DNA from: Streptomyces sp. NBC_01235
GTDB taxonomy: Bacteria > Actinomycetota > Actinomycetes > Streptomycetales > Streptomycetaceae
Length of the DNA stretch: 64,000 bases
Reading direction: 5' to 3'
NCBI RefSeq assembly: GCF_035989285.1
Contig: NZ_CP108513.1
Coordinates: 9,052,001-9,116,000, forward strand
Shown here: in pieces, positions 36,147 through 45,418 of the stretch
Layout of the letters: every line of letters begins with the position of its first letter
How positions within the stretch are numbered: position 1 is the stretch's first letter
The notes under the pieces: model-generated
What the model was told of the DNA's origin: nothing
Seen by the model: the letters and a program-made list of their open reading frames with translations, nothing else
The model's database searches: none
Made by a program: the position numbers and the translations under genes

Positions 36147-36557
36147 CGCGGCCTCACGGAAGCCGCGACGACACCTTCGTCCGGCAGAAGTCGAAGAAAC
36201 CGCCGCTGATCGGGCCGAAACCATCTCCCCGCTGATCAGCGGCTCCAGCTGCTCGAAAGCTGCTCGAAGTGGCTCGGGGGCAGATATGGCCCATCCCGCC
36301 CGGCAGCAGCTGGTTCGTACCGCAAGCGGCGCACCGTGAATACGGACGTGCTCGTTCGGCGCCTGCTCGGCCTCCCCCAAGCTTTTGGCTTCGCTCGAGC
36401 TTTTGGTTTCGCTCGATCCCGGGGCACCCCACCGCCTGCTCGAGAAGGCTCGCGGGGCCGAAACGGGCGCACGTTTGGCCATCCCTGCCAGGGGGACGCG
36501 GAAACCCTCGTACGACAACCGTCTGCGACACCGTCCGAACACTGCCGGAGGCGAACC
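36147..36557. other. intergenic region with palindromic element
   Basis: 411 bases before the NDH-2-like gene. It contains gctgatc/gatcagc inverted bits around 36207-36240, a GC-rich block with an 18-base tandem duplication (36380-36415: agcttttgg-tttcgctcg twice), and the ribosome site GGAGG before GTG 36558. An ORF open to 36336 covers this block but its codons look random, so no gene is called. Confidence 0.5.
36366..36432. repeat. dispersed palindromic element, copy E, with internal duplication
   Basis: ctcggcctcccccaagcttttgg opens it and gatcccggggcacccc closes it, with ttcgctcgagc repeated twice between. It shares the ctccccc / tcgcttcgctc blocks of copies B and D. Confidence 0.45.
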
Positions 36558-38420
36558 GTGAGTCGACCCCGCATCGTGATCGTCGGAGCGGGCTTCGCCG
36601 GGTACCGGACGGCCCGCACCCTGGCTCGAGCGGCCCGGGGACGGGCCGACATCACCCTGCTCAACCCGACCGACTACTTCCTCTACCTGCCCCTGCTGCC
36701 CCAGGTGGCGGCGGGCATCCTCGAACCGCGCCGGGTGACCGTGTCGTTGTCCGGCACCCTGCCCGACGTGCGGCTCGCGCTGGGCGAGGCCGTCCGCGTC
36801 GACCTCGACGCGCGCACCGTCCACTACACCGATCCCGAGGGCGTGACGGGTGCGCTCGGCTACGACCGGCTCGTGCTCGCCGCCGGCAGCGTCGACAAGC
36901 TGCTGCCCATCCCCGGGGTCGCCGAGCACGCGCACGGCTTCCGCAGGCTGTCCGAGGCGCTCTATCTGCGCGATCACCTCACCCGACAGGTGGAGTTGGC
37001 CGCCTCCGGCGACAACGCCTCGGACTGCGTGGCACGTTGCACGTTCGTCGTGGTCGGCGCCGGTTACACGGGCACCGAAGTCGCCGCGCAGGGACAGCTG
37101 TTGACCGACGCGCTCGTGCGAGCCCACCCCCTGCGCAAGGGCATGCGGCCGCGCTGGCTGCTCCTCGACGTCGCCGAGCGCGTCCTGCCCGAACTGGACG
37201 AACGGCTCTCGCGCACCGCCGACCGGGTGCTACGGGAGCGTGGCGTCGAGGTACGGATGGGGACCTCCGTGAAGGAGGCCACGCGCGAGGGAGTCCTGCT
37301 GACGGACGGCGAGTTCGTCGACACCCGCACCCTGGTGTGGTGCGTGGGCGTACGGCCGGATCCACTCGCGGAGTCGCTCGGCCTGCCCATGGAACGGGGG
37401 CGGCTGCTCGTCGAACCGACGCTCCAGGTGCCAAGCAGGCCCGAGGTGTTCGCCTGTGGTGACGCGGCGGCCGTACCCGATCTGGAGAGGCCCGGCGAGT
37501 ACACGCCGATGACCGCGCAGCACGCCTGGCGGCAGGGAAAGGTGGCCGGACAGAACGTCGCCGCCTCTCTCGGAGGCCGCCGTCTGCGGCCGTACCGGCA
37601 CAAGGACCTGGGGTTCGTCCTCGACCTGGGCGGGGTGCAGGCGGCCGCCAACCCGCTCGGCGTCCACCTCTCCGGTCCCGTGGCCGGCGCGGTCGCCCGC
37701 GGTTACCATCTCGCCGCCCTGCCCGGCAACCGAGTCCGGGTCGCCGCCGACTGGCTGCTGGACGCCGTACTCCCGCGCCAGTCCGTCCAGTTGGGCCTCG
37801 TACGGTCCTGGTCGATACCGCTGGACACGGTGTCGCCCGAGCCGGCCCGGGCAGCGGCCGCGCACAGGCGGGAAACCGTTTCCGGCCCCGGCGCGGCCGT
37901 CCCCGAGGACGTGAACGACGGGCCCGGAGGCGGGGCCGACCACCAGACGATCACCTCGCCGACGCCCGATGCGGCGAAGGACGGGTCCGACCCCGAGATC
38001 GCCGACGCCGACGTCGACCCGGATCCCGGGTCCGCCGACGAGCATCAGACGATCACCTCGCCGACGCCCGATGTGGCCAAGGACGAGTCCGCACCCGAGG
38101 CGGTGCGGAGCCGGTCCGGCGCCGAACCCGCGAAGAACCAGCCGGGCGGGGAGCCCGCGAAGAACCAGCCGGGCGGGGAGCCCGCGAAGAACCAGCCGGG
38201 CGGGGAGCCCGCGAAGAACCAGCCGGGCGGGGAGCCCGCGAAGAACCAGCCGGGCGGGGAGCCCGCGAAGAACCAGCCGGGCGGGGAACCCGCGAAGAAC
38301 CAGCCGGGTGGGGAGCCCGCGAAGAACCAGCCGGGGCCCGGGCCCGCCGGGAATCACCCGGCCCCCGGCCCCGTCAAGCGCGGTGACGCCCGCGCAGATC
38401 GCCCAGAAGGAGACCAGTAG
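36558..38420 (+). CDS. NDH-2-type NAD(P)/FAD oxidoreductase with repeat-containing tail
   Basis: 620 residues. The first 430 or so are a type II NADH dehydrogenase/FAD oxidoreductase: FAD motif IVIVGAGFAGYRTAR (about 6-20), NAD motif VVVGAGYTGTEVAAQ (about 164-178), and the CGDAAAVPD FAD-binding segment followed by TAQHAWRQGK. It would pass electrons from NAD(P)H to quinone at the membrane face. From about 430 the tail is disordered: two copies of a HQTITSPTPD-AKD segment, then eight repeats of EPAKNQPGG (38124-38339), then a basic end. GTG 36558 has GGAGG 6 nt upstream. The transketolase gene starts 4 bases later, so the two are cotranscribed. Confidence 0.87.
   Translation: MSRPRIVIVGAGFAGYRTARTLARAARGRADITLLNPTDYFLYLPLLPQVAAGILEPRRVTVSLSGTLPDVRLALGEAVRVDLDARTVHYTDPEGVTGALGYDRLVLAAGSVDKLLPIPGVAEHAHGFRRLSEALYLRDHLTRQVELAASGDNASDCVARCTFVVVGAGYTGTEVAAQGQLLTDALVRAHPLRKGMRPRWLLLDVAERVLPELDERLSRTADRVLRERGVEVRMGTSVKEATREGVLLTDGEFVDTRTLVWCVGVRPDPLAESLGLPMERGRLLVEPTLQVPSRPEVFACGDAAAVPDLERPGEYTPMTAQHAWRQGKVAGQNVAASLGGRRLRPYRHKDLGFVLDLGGVQAAANPLGVHLSGPVAGAVARGYHLAALPGNRVRVAADWLLDAVLPRQSVQLGLVRSWSIPLDTVSPEPARAAAAHRRETVSGPGAAVPEDVNDGPGGGADHQTITSPTPDAAKDGSDPEIADADVDPDPGSADEHQTITSPTPDVAKDESAPEAVRSRSGAEPAKNQPGGEPAKNQPGGEPAKNQPGGEPAKNQPGGEPAKNQPGGEPAKNQPGGEPAKNQPGGEPAKNQPGPGPAGNHPAPGPVKRGDARADRPEGDQ
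38124..38339 (+). repeat. 27-bp coding minisatellite, 8 copies
   Basis: Eight head-to-tail 27-base units (gagcccgcgaagaaccagcc...), each nine codons EPAKNQPGG; copies 1, 7 and 8 differ by one or a few bases, the middle ones look identical, suggesting recent expansion or contraction by slippage. The frame is kept. Confidence 0.95.
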
Positions 38421-38424
38421 CCCG

Positions 38425-40281
38425 ATGGACACCGCCGAACTCACCGAACTCGGACAGCAGTTGAGGGTGGACAGTGTGCGTGCCTCCGCCGCCGCGGGGT
38501 CCGGGCATCCGACGTCCTCGATGTCGGCCGCGGACCTGATGGCCGTGCTGCTCGCGCACCATCTCCGCTACGACTTCGACCGCCCCGCCCACCCCGGCAA
38601 CGACCGCTTCGTCCTCTCCAAGGGGCACGCCTCCCCGTTGCTGTACTCCGCCTACAAGGCGGCCGGGGCCGTCGACGACGAGGAACTCCTCACGTTCCGC
38701 AAGCTCGGCAGCCGGCTCGAAGGGCACCCCACCCCGCAGCGGCTGCCGTGGGTCGAGACGGCCACCGGCTCGCTCGGGCAGGGGCTGCCGGTGGGCGTCG
38801 GCATCGCGCTGGCCGGGAAGCGGCTGGACCGCGCCGGGTACCGCGTGTGGGTGCTGTGCGGGGACAGCGAGCTCGCCGAGGGCTCGGTGTGGGAAGCCGC
38901 CGAGCACGCGGGCCACGAGCACCTGGACAACCTCACGGCGATCGTCGACGTCAACCGGCTCGGCCAGCGCGGACCCACCCGGCACGGCCACGACCTCGAC
39001 GCCTACGCCCGCCGCTTCCAGGCCTTCGGCTGGCACACGGTCGAGGTCGACGGGCACGACGTGGACGCGATCGACCGCGCGTACGGCGAGGCGATCTCCA
39101 CCAAGGGGCAGCCCACCGTGATCATCGCCCGCACCCTCAAGGGCAAGGGTGTCGAGTCCGTCCAGGACCGTGAGGGGCTGCACGGCAAGCCGCTGCCGGA
39201 CGCCGACGAGGCGATCGAGGAGCTGGGCGGCGTCCGTGACCTGCGGGTCCGGGTGCACGAACCGGCCGAGGCGCGCATGCTGCACTCCGTGCCCACCGGA
39301 CACCTCGACCTGCCCCGCTGGGACGTGGGAGAGCCCGAGAAGGGCGTGGCGACCCGGGACGCCTACGGCCAGGCGCTCGCCGCCCTCGGTACCGCCCGCG
39401 GGGACGTCGTCGCCCTCGACGGCGAGGTGAGCGACTCCACCCGCGCCGAGGCCTTCGCCAAGGAGCACCCCGACCGGTTCTTCGAGTGCTACATCGCCGA
39501 ACAGCAGCTCGTCGCCGCCGCTGTCGGCCTCGCGACGCGCGGCTGGGTGCCGTACGCGTCCACGTTCGCGGCCTTCCTGACCCGGGCCCACGACTTCGTA
39601 CGGATGGCCTCGATCAGCGGTGCCGGCATCAACCTGGTCGGCTCGCACGCCGGGGCCGCCATCGGGCAGGACGGGCCCTCGCAGATGGGCCTGGAGGACC
39701 TGGCGATGTTCCGGGCCGTGCACGGCTCGACCGTGCTGTACCCCTGCGACGCCAACCAGACCGCCCGGCTCGTCACCGCCATGGTCGGCCTGGACGGCGT
39801 CCGCTACCTGCGCACTTCGCGCGGCGCCGGACCGGTGATCTACGGGCCGGACGAGGAGTTCCCGGTCGGCGGCAGCAAGGTGCTGCGCTCGTCCGACCGG
39901 GACCGGATGACGATCGTCGCGGCCGGCGTCACCGTGCACGAGGCGCTGAAGGCCGCCGACGTGCTCGCCGGCGAGGGCATCGCCGTCCGGGTCGTCGACC
40001 TGTACTCGGTCAAGCCCGTCGACCGGGCCACCCTGCGGCGGGCCGCCGAGGAGACCGGCCTCCTGCTGAGCGTGGAGGACCACCACGAGCAGGGCGGCCT
40101 CGGGGACGCCGTCCTCGACGCCTTCCTCGACGGGCGGCCCGCGCCCCGGCTGGTGCGCCTCGCCGTTCGGACGATGCCCGGTTCGGCGACCCCGGCCGAG
40201 CAGCTGCACGCCGCCGGCATCGACGCCGAGTCGATCGCCGCGTCCGCCCGGCTGCTGGTGGAGCAGGCGATCGCGCCGTGA
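38425..40281 (+). CDS. transketolase
   Basis: 618 residues, the shorter transketolase form. N-terminal TPP/Mg domain: GSGHPTSSMSAADLMAVLL, LSKGHASPLLYSAY and the TPP motif GDSELAEGSVWEAAEHAGH...IVDVN (GDS for GDG). Pyrimidine domain: FFECYIAEQQLVAAAVGLA with catalytic Glu in IAEQ, then GSHAGAAIGQDGPSQMGLEDLAMFRA. C-terminal domain follows. It moves two-carbon ketol units in the pentose phosphate pathway, giving NADPH-linked carbon rearrangement. Its location between NDH-2-like and LigD-like genes is conserved in S. coelicolor as I recall. ATG 38425; frames back to 37969 are rejected. Confidence 0.93.
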   Translation: MDTAELTELGQQLRVDSVRASAAAGSGHPTSSMSAADLMAVLLAHHLRYDFDRPAHPGNDRFVLSKGHASPLLYSAYKAAGAVDDEELLTFRKLGSRLEGHPTPQRLPWVETATGSLGQGLPVGVGIALAGKRLDRAGYRVWVLCGDSELAEGSVWEAAEHAGHEHLDNLTAIVDVNRLGQRGPTRHGHDLDAYARRFQAFGWHTVEVDGHDVDAIDRAYGEAISTKGQPTVIIARTLKGKGVESVQDREGLHGKPLPDADEAIEELGGVRDLRVRVHEPAEARMLHSVPTGHLDLPRWDVGEPEKGVATRDAYGQALAALGTARGDVVALDGEVSDSTRAEAFAKEHPDRFFECYIAEQQLVAAAVGLATRGWVPYASTFAAFLTRAHDFVRMASISGAGINLVGSHAGAAIGQDGPSQMGLEDLAMFRAVHGSTVLYPCDANQTARLVTAMVGLDGVRYLRTSRGAGPVIYGPDEEFPVGGSKVLRSSDRDRMTIVAAGVTVHEALKAADVLAGEGIAVRVVDLYSVKPVDRATLRRAAEETGLLLSVEDHHEQGGLGDAVLDAFLDGRPAPRLVRLAVRTMPGSATPAEQLHAAGIDAESIAASARLLVEQAIAP

Positions 40282-41228
40282 GCGCCGGCGCGGGCGGCGG
40301 CGACGTGCGGAAGGTGCGCGCGGGCCGCCGCATCGTCGAGGTCCACCGGCCGGACAAGGTGCTCTTCCCGGCCGGCGAAGACGGAAAGGAGTACACGAAG
40401 GGCGACCTCGTCGCTTACTACCGGTCGGTCGCCCCGTTCCTGCTGCCGCAGCTGCGCGGCCGCCCCCTGATGCTGGAACGGCACCCGGACGGGATCGACG
40501 GGCCCCGCTTCATGCAGAAGAACACCCCCGAGCACCATCCGGAGTGGATCACGCGGGTCGAGGTGGCCAAGGAGGACGGCACGGTCCGCCACACCGTCTG
40601 CGACGACTCCGCCACCCTGGCCTTCCTCGCCGACCAGGCCTGTCTCACCCTGCACCGCCGGCTGTCGCGGAGCGGCCGGGTCGACTGCCCCGACCTGATG
40701 GTCTTCGACCTCGACCGGGCCGACGGCTCCCGCTTCGCCGCCGTCCGCGAGGCCGCCGTATGGCTGGGCGAGCTCCTCGGCGAGCTGCGGCTGCCCTCCG
40801 CCCTGATGACGACCGGCTCGCGCGGGCTGCACGTCGTCGTCCCCGTCGGCGGGTCCGGCGACCTCGGCTTCGACGAGGTGCGCGGCTTCGCCCGGGACGC
40901 CGCCGAGCTGCTCGTCGCCGCACACCCCGACCGGCTGACCACAGCAGCCCGCATCAAGGACCGCGGCGACCGGCTCTACCTGGACGTGCAGCGCAACGGC
41001 TACGCCCAGACCGCCGTCGCCCCCTTCACGGTGTGCGCGCGGCCCGGGGCGCCCGTCGCCACGCCGATCACCTGGGAGCAGCTCGACGATCCCGAGCTCG
41101 GCCCGCGCCGCTGGACCATCGCCGACGCAGTGGAGCAGGCCCGCACCCGGCCCTGGTCAGGGATGACGGGGCGGGGGCGCTCCCTGGGCCCGGCCCGGCG
41201 TCGGCTCGACGCACTGCGCGGCTCGTGA
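40278..41228 (+). CDS. LigD-type polymerase (PrimPol) domain protein
   Basis: 316 residues of the non-homologous end-joining LigD polymerase domain without ligase or nuclease parts. The catalytic acids are in MVFDLDRADGSR (D-x-D), the SRGLHVVVPVGG motif supplies Ser/His, and RLYLDVQRNGYAQT gives the third Asp. The opening VEVHRPDKVLFP matches LigD-pol proteins. It would fill or prime double-strand break ends together with Ku and a separate ligase located elsewhere. GTG 40278 overlaps the transketolase stop (GTGA), so coexpressed. Confidence 0.9.
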   Translation: MSAGAGGGDVRKVRAGRRIVEVHRPDKVLFPAGEDGKEYTKGDLVAYYRSVAPFLLPQLRGRPLMLERHPDGIDGPRFMQKNTPEHHPEWITRVEVAKEDGTVRHTVCDDSATLAFLADQACLTLHRRLSRSGRVDCPDLMVFDLDRADGSRFAAVREAAVWLGELLGELRLPSALMTTGSRGLHVVVPVGGSGDLGFDEVRGFARDAAELLVAAHPDRLTTAARIKDRGDRLYLDVQRNGYAQTAVAPFTVCARPGAPVATPITWEQLDDPELGPRRWTIADAVEQARTRPWSGMTGRGRSLGPARRRLDALRGS

Positions 41229-41273
41229 AGGTTTGGCCAAGAGCCTTCAGGCCACCCGGAGGAAGAGGTGGCC

Positions 41274-41678
41274 ATGGTCAACACAAAAAGCACATCACAG
41301 TCACGAACTTCACATGATTCCCAGGATTCAAGTACCTCGGAGCACGTGCGTGAGCCGCGGACTTCACGGAGACAGGAAGGCGAGGGCGACAGCGTGGCAG
41401 ACGACCGGCCGAGGCCCATGGAGGTACTGCGCGATGCGCTCGCCCAGCTGGCCGAACTCACCGGCATGACCGCCGAGAGCGCCTCGTCCTTCGCGCAGAC
41501 CGAGGACGGCTGGTCCCTGGATGTCGAGGTCCTCGAACTGGAACGGGTGCCGGAAACCATGAGCCTCATGGCGACCTACCAGGTCGAGCTCGACCCGGAG
41601 GGGCAGCTCACCGGCTACCGGCGCGTTCGCCGCTACGAACGCGGGCGGGCCGACACACACAGGGCCGGCGGCCGGTAG
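41274..41678 (+). CDS. gvpO: gas vesicle protein GvpO
   Basis: 134 residues: a Ser/Thr/Arg/Asp-rich disordered N-terminus (about 1-48), then the GvpO domain [20 protein letters not shown]...[38 protein letters not shown]. GvpO is an accessory protein needed with the structural genes in several vesicle systems. First gene of the gvp operon, 45 bases after the LigD-like gene. ATG 41274 is used; GTG 41268, also near a GGAGG site, is an alternative start two codons earlier. Confidence 0.92.
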   Translation: MVNTKSTSQSRTSHDSQDSSTSEHVREPRTSRRQEGEGDSVADDRPRPMEVLRDALAQLAELTGMTAESASSFAQTEDGWSLDVEVLELERVPETMSLMATYQVELDPEGQLTGYRRVRRYERGRADTHRAGGR

Positions 41679-41737
41679 GCCGCTCGGCGAGAGAACGCCC
41701 CGATCAATCACTTACACGACAAGGAGGTGCGGCCGGC

Positions 41738-42172
41738 ATGACCGTAGTCCCGGCCCAGCAGTCCGGTGGCGGAGGCGGCTCCAGCGGCCTCTACGACGTT
41801 CTGGAGCTCATCCTCGACAGGGGGCTCGTCATCGACGCATTCGTGCGGGTCTCCCTGGTCGGCATCGAGATCCTCAAGATCGACGTGCGTGTCGTCGTGG
41901 CCAGCGTCGACACATACCTGCGCTTCGCCGAGGCGTGCAACCGCCTCGACCTGGAGGCAGGGCCCCGCAAGAGCCCCGGGCTGCCCGAGATCGTCGGCGA
42001 GGTCACCGAGTCCGGCGCGCGCGGCAAGTCCAAGGGCGCGCTGTCCGGTGCCGCGGAGACCATCTCCGACGCCTTTCATCAGGCCCGTGACGAGGGCTCG
42101 TCCGGCGAGCGCGAGTCCAGGCCGCGGCCCCGCAAGACCACCACCACGCGCCGTAAGGAGGAACAGGAGTGA
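41738..42172 (+). CDS. gvpA: gas vesicle structural protein GvpA
   Basis: 144 residues. The GvpA core is complete: [49 protein letters not shown] (about 18-66) gives the amphipathic helix and beta-hairpin that pack into the vesicle shell. A Ser/Arg/Lys/Glu-rich C-terminal extension of about 75 residues follows, doubling the usual ~70-residue length. AAGGAGGTG ribosome site. The next start overlaps its stop. Only one clear A-type gene is present beside J- and S-type paralogues. Confidence 0.95.
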   Translation: MTVVPAQQSGGGGGSSGLYDVLELILDRGLVIDAFVRVSLVGIEILKIDVRVVVASVDTYLRFAEACNRLDLEAGPRKSPGLPEIVGEVTESGARGKSKGALSGAAETISDAFHQARDEGSSGERESRPRPRKTTTTRRKEEQE

Positions 42173-42924
42173 GCACGTACGTCTACGGCATCACGTCGAG
42201 CTCGCACCCCGCCGTTCCACAGGACCTCGGTGGCGTCGGTGACCCGCCCATGCCGGTGCGCGTGCTGAAGGAGGGCGAACTGGCGGCGATCGTCAGCGAC
42301 GCGCCGGAGGGACTGCGCCCCAAGCGCCGCGACCTGCTCGCCCACCAGACCGTGCTCGCCGAGGCCGGGGCCGGCGGCACCCTGCTGCCCATGCGGTTCG
42401 GCAGTGTCGCCCCCGACGACAGCGCCGTCACCGGAGTGCTCGCCGAGCGCACCGACCACTACGAGGAACGCCTGCGGGCCCTCGAGGACAAGGTCGAGTA
42501 CAACGTCAAGGCCACCCATGTCGAGGAGGCCGTGCTGCACCACGTGATGGCGTCCAACTCCGAGCTGCGTGCTTTTGCCGAGGCCAACCGTCAGGCGGGC
42601 GGCGGCAGTTACGAGCAGAAGCTGCAACTCGGCGAGATGGTCGCCGCCGCGGTCAAGGGCCAGGAGGCCGAGGACGCGGGCATAGTCCAGCAGGCCCTGG
42701 AGCCGCTCGCCGCGGCCGTCAGCGTGGGCCCGGAGTCCACGGGCTGGCTGGCCAACGTGTCGTTCCTGGTCGACCGGGACTCGGCCGCGGGCTTCGCAGA
42801 GGCGGTGGACGGGCTCCGCCAGGCGCATCCACACCTCGATGTGCGCCTCAACGGGCCGCTTCCGCCGTACAGCTTCGTCGAGCCCGGACCGTCCGAGCCC
42901 GCCGAGACGACCACCGGAGAGTAG
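42169..42924 (+). CDS. gvpF: gas vesicle protein GvpF (GvpL/F family)
   Basis: 251 residues starting TYVYGIT, the strand that opens GvpL/F proteins; [43 protein letters not shown] is the conserved centre and [14 protein letters not shown]...FVEAVDGL resembles the second ferredoxin-like domain, ending PYSFVEP. GvpF binds GvpA and initiates shell assembly. GTG 42169, coupled to gvpA by a 4-base overlap. Confidence 0.93.
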   Translation: MSTYVYGITSSSHPAVPQDLGGVGDPPMPVRVLKEGELAAIVSDAPEGLRPKRRDLLAHQTVLAEAGAGGTLLPMRFGSVAPDDSAVTGVLAERTDHYEERLRALEDKVEYNVKATHVEEAVLHHVMASNSELRAFAEANRQAGGGSYEQKLQLGEMVAAAVKGQEAEDAGIVQQALEPLAAAVSVGPESTGWLANVSFLVDRDSAAGFAEAVDGLRQAHPHLDVRLNGPLPPYSFVEPGPSEPAETTTGE

Positions 42925-42931
42925 GTGTGCC

Positions 42932-43195
42932 GTGGGACTCGTCGGAGAGGTGCTGCTGTTGCCGTTCGCCCCCGTGCGCGGCAGCGGATGGGTGATCAAG
43001 CAGCTGGTCCGGGAAGCCGAGCGGATCTACTACGACCCCTCCGCCATCCGGGCCGAACTCGCCAGGCTCGAAGAGCAGTTGGAGGCCGATGAGATCACCG
43101 AGGAGGAATTCGACCGGATGGAGGACGAACTCCTCGACCGGCTGGAGATCGCGATGCGCGGTAACGCGGGAACGGACGACGGGACGGCACGATGA
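42932..43195 (+). CDS. gvpG: gas vesicle protein GvpG
   Basis: 87 residues with the typical GvpG start GLVGEVLLLPFAPVRGSGWVIKQLVREAERIYYDP followed by an acid/base-rich coiled helix (LARLEEQLEADEITEEEFDRMEDELLDRL). It works with GvpF/L in nucleation. GTG 42932 is selected because it precedes the conserved start; the longer frame to 42839 runs through gvpF. Confidence 0.92.
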   Translation: MGLVGEVLLLPFAPVRGSGWVIKQLVREAERIYYDPSAIRAELARLEEQLEADEITEEEFDRMEDELLDRLEIAMRGNAGTDDGTAR

Positions 43196-43878
43196 ACAGA
43201 ATGGGACTGGGCCTCGCGGTCGGGGCCGGATACGTCCTCGGACGTACCAAGAAACTGAAGATGGCCTTCGCCATCGGCTCGCTGGTGGCCGGCAAGAAGC
43301 TGAACCTGACCCCGCGGGCGCTCGGGGACCTTCTCTCGCAGCAACTGCGGGACAACCCGCAGTTCAAGGAGATCGGGGACCAGCTGCGCCAGGATCTGCG
43401 CGGGGTCGGCAAGGCCGCCTCCGGCGCCATGGTCGAGCGGCAGATGGACGCGCTCGCGGACCGGCTGCACGGCCGCACCTCCCAGGTGCGCGACCAGCTC
43501 GAGGGCGTCGTGCCCGGCACGGACGAGGACGGCGAGCAGGAGGCCGACGAGGAGTACGAGGAGCCTCAGGACGCCCAGGACGAGGAAGAGGGCGAGGTAG
43601 AGGACGAGGAGCCGCAGGACACCTCCGAGGAGGACGAGGAGCAGGACGAGGACGAGGAAGAGGAACCGCCGAGGAAGACGGCGGCGAAGAAGGCGCCGGC
43701 GAAGAAGACGGCCAAGAAGGCCGCCGCGAAGAAGGCGCCCGCCAAGAAGGCCCCGGCCCGCAGGACGGCCGAGAAGAGGACCGCGTCGGCCGGGAAGACG
43801 GCCACGCGGACCGCATCCAGGACTGCCTCGGGCAGCGGCTCCCGCGCCCGGCGGCCGAAGGGAGGCGGCGACCGATGA
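43192..43878 (+). CDS. gvpY: gas vesicle-associated protein GvpY
   Basis: 228 residues, a Streptomyces-specific member of the cluster. An N-terminal glycine-rich hydrophobic stretch (MGLGLAVGAGYVLGRTKKLKMAFAIGSLVAGKK), a helical part (DLLSQQLRDNPQFKEIGDQLRQDL), then a run of Glu/Asp (about 105-160), then alternating KKAPAKK-type Lys/Ala/Pro repeats like histone H1 tails (about 163-195) and an Arg/Ser end. The strong acid-then-base layout suggests electrostatic self-association or nucleic-acid contact. Sometimes annotated as primase-like, for which I see no motif. ATG overlaps the gvpG stop. Confidence 0.82.
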   Translation: MNRMGLGLAVGAGYVLGRTKKLKMAFAIGSLVAGKKLNLTPRALGDLLSQQLRDNPQFKEIGDQLRQDLRGVGKAASGAMVERQMDALADRLHGRTSQVRDQLEGVVPGTDEDGEQEADEEYEEPQDAQDEEEGEVEDEEPQDTSEEDEEQDEDEEEEPPRKTAAKKAPAKKTAKKAAAKKAPAKKAPARRTAEKRTASAGKTATRTASRTASGSGSRARRPKGGGDR

Positions 43879-45050
43879 CCGAGACCCTCGGATCCGCCAA
43901 GTCAGCCACGTCTGCGGCTTCCGGCGCCGGCAAGGCGGCCGGCGGCACCCCGCTCGACGGAGTGGTCCACAGCGAGGCCGCCGACCGGCTCAAGGAAGAG
44001 GTGCAGGAGTACCTCGCCGCGCAGGCCACGCGCCTGCTGACCGGCGTCGGCCACAAGCTCGGGGAGACCACGGCCAAACTCAACGACATCGCCGAGGGCA
44101 ACAGCCCGGGCTTCGCCAAACTCGCCCTCGATGGCGGTCGAAAGATCGCCGAGGGCAAGGGGCCGCTCCGCTCCGCGCTCGAGCTCGGCGCCTCGCGAGC
44201 CAAGGACAAGGTGACCAGTGCCCTGAAGAACCTCGGCGGCAAGGGCAAGCGCAAGAAGAGCGCGGGCAAGAAGCCGACCGTGATCATGGAGACGATCGAC
44301 GTCGGCGTACCGCTGCGCACCGCCTACGACCAGTGGACGCAGTACCAGGACTTCAGCACCTTCGCCAAGGGCGTCAAGGCCGCGAACCGCGCCGACGAAA
44401 CCACCAGCGACTGGCAGGCGAAGGTCTTCTGGTCCAACCGCAGCTGGAAGGCGAAGACCACCGAACAGGTGCCGGACGACCGGATCGCCTGGACCTCCGA
44501 GGGCGCCAAGGGTACGACCAAGGGCGTCGTCTCCTTCCATGAACTCGCCGAAAATCTCACCCGGATCCTGCTGGTCATCGAGTACTACCCCTCGGGCCTG
44601 TTCGAGAAGACCGGCAACATCTGGCGCGCCCAGGGCCGCCGAGCCCGCCTCGATCTGAAGAACTTCTCCCGCTTCATCACCATCAAGGGGGAGGCGGAGG
44701 ACAGCTGGCGCGGTGAGATCCGCGACGGCGAGGTCGTCCGCTCGCATGAGGACGCGGTGGCCGAGGAGGCCGAGGAGAGCGAGGAGAGCGAGGAGAGCGA
44801 GGAGAACGGCGAGCCCGAGGAGGGCGCCGAGGCGCGGGATGCCGAGGACGGCCGCGGGGAGGACGATGAGGAGTACGAGGCCGAGGACAAGGCCCCGTAC
44901 GCCGAGGACGAGGAAGGGGAGCCCGAGGGCGAGTACGAGGAGGAAGAGGAGGAGGGCGAGCCTGAGGGCGCCGAGGGCGAGTACGAGGAGTACGACGAGG
45001 AGGAGCCCGAGGACGAGGAAGCCTACGCCAAGGGCGGTAGCCGGCGATGA
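43875..45050 (+). CDS. gvpZ: gas vesicle-associated SRPBCC protein GvpZ
   Basis: 391 residues. Helical N-terminus with Lys-rich end (KGKRKKSAGKKP), then a START/SRPBCC-like domain (about 130-285: VIMETIDVGVPLRTAYDQWTQYQDFSTFAKGV ... ITIKGEAEDSWRGEI), then about 100 residues mostly Glu/Asp. The SRPBCC part should bind a hydrophobic ligand or partner. It is coupled to gvpY by ATGA and to gvpJ by the same kind of overlap. Its role in vesicles is unknown. Confidence 0.82.
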   Translation: MTETLGSAKSATSAASGAGKAAGGTPLDGVVHSEAADRLKEEVQEYLAAQATRLLTGVGHKLGETTAKLNDIAEGNSPGFAKLALDGGRKIAEGKGPLRSALELGASRAKDKVTSALKNLGGKGKRKKSAGKKPTVIMETIDVGVPLRTAYDQWTQYQDFSTFAKGVKAANRADETTSDWQAKVFWSNRSWKAKTTEQVPDDRIAWTSEGAKGTTKGVVSFHELAENLTRILLVIEYYPSGLFEKTGNIWRAQGRRARLDLKNFSRFITIKGEAEDSWRGEIRDGEVVRSHEDAVAEEAEESEESEESEENGEPEEGAEARDAEDGRGEDDEEYEAEDKAPYAEDEEGEPEGEYEEEEEEGEPEGAEGEYEEYDEEEPEDEEAYAKGGSRR

Positions 45051-45418
45051 GCATGCCGAGCCGGCTTCCGGAGCCGTACGGCCAGGGCAGCGGGGCCAAC
45101 CTCGCCGACATCCTGGAACGCGTGCTCGACAAGGGCATCGTCATCGCGGGCGACATCCGGATCAACCTGCTCGACATCGAGCTGCTCACCATCAAGCTCC
45201 GCCTCATCGTCGCCTCCGTCGACAAGGCGAAGGAGATGGGCATCGACTGGTGGGAGGACGACCCGGCCCTGTCCTCCGGCGCCCGGCGCAAGGAGCTCGC
45301 GCGGGAGAACGCCGAGCTGCGGGAGCGACTGGCGCGGCTGGAGGAACTGGAGCCGGGCCTTGCCCGGGAGGAAGCGCCCCGGACCGCCCGTAGGAACGTC
45401 CGAGAGGAGTCCCCGTGA
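45047..45418 (+). CDS. gvpJ: gas vesicle protein GvpJ (GvpA paralogue)
   Basis: 123 residues: GvpA-type core NLADILERVLDKGIVIAGDIRINLLDIELLTIKLRLIVASVDKAKEMGIDWW (about 18-68) and a charged coiled C-terminus. J-type proteins form tip or minor shell parts. ATG overlaps gvpZ stop; stop overlaps gvpL start. Confidence 0.93.
   Translation: MSMPSRLPEPYGQGSGANLADILERVLDKGIVIAGDIRINLLDIELLTIKLRLIVASVDKAKEMGIDWWEDDPALSSGARRKELARENAELRERLARLEELEPGLAREEAPRTARRNVREESP

Noticed and set aside
43192..43878. DNA primase annotation for the GvpY gene
   Set aside because: No TOPRIM or zinc motif; only a hydrophobic start and charged repeats are seen.
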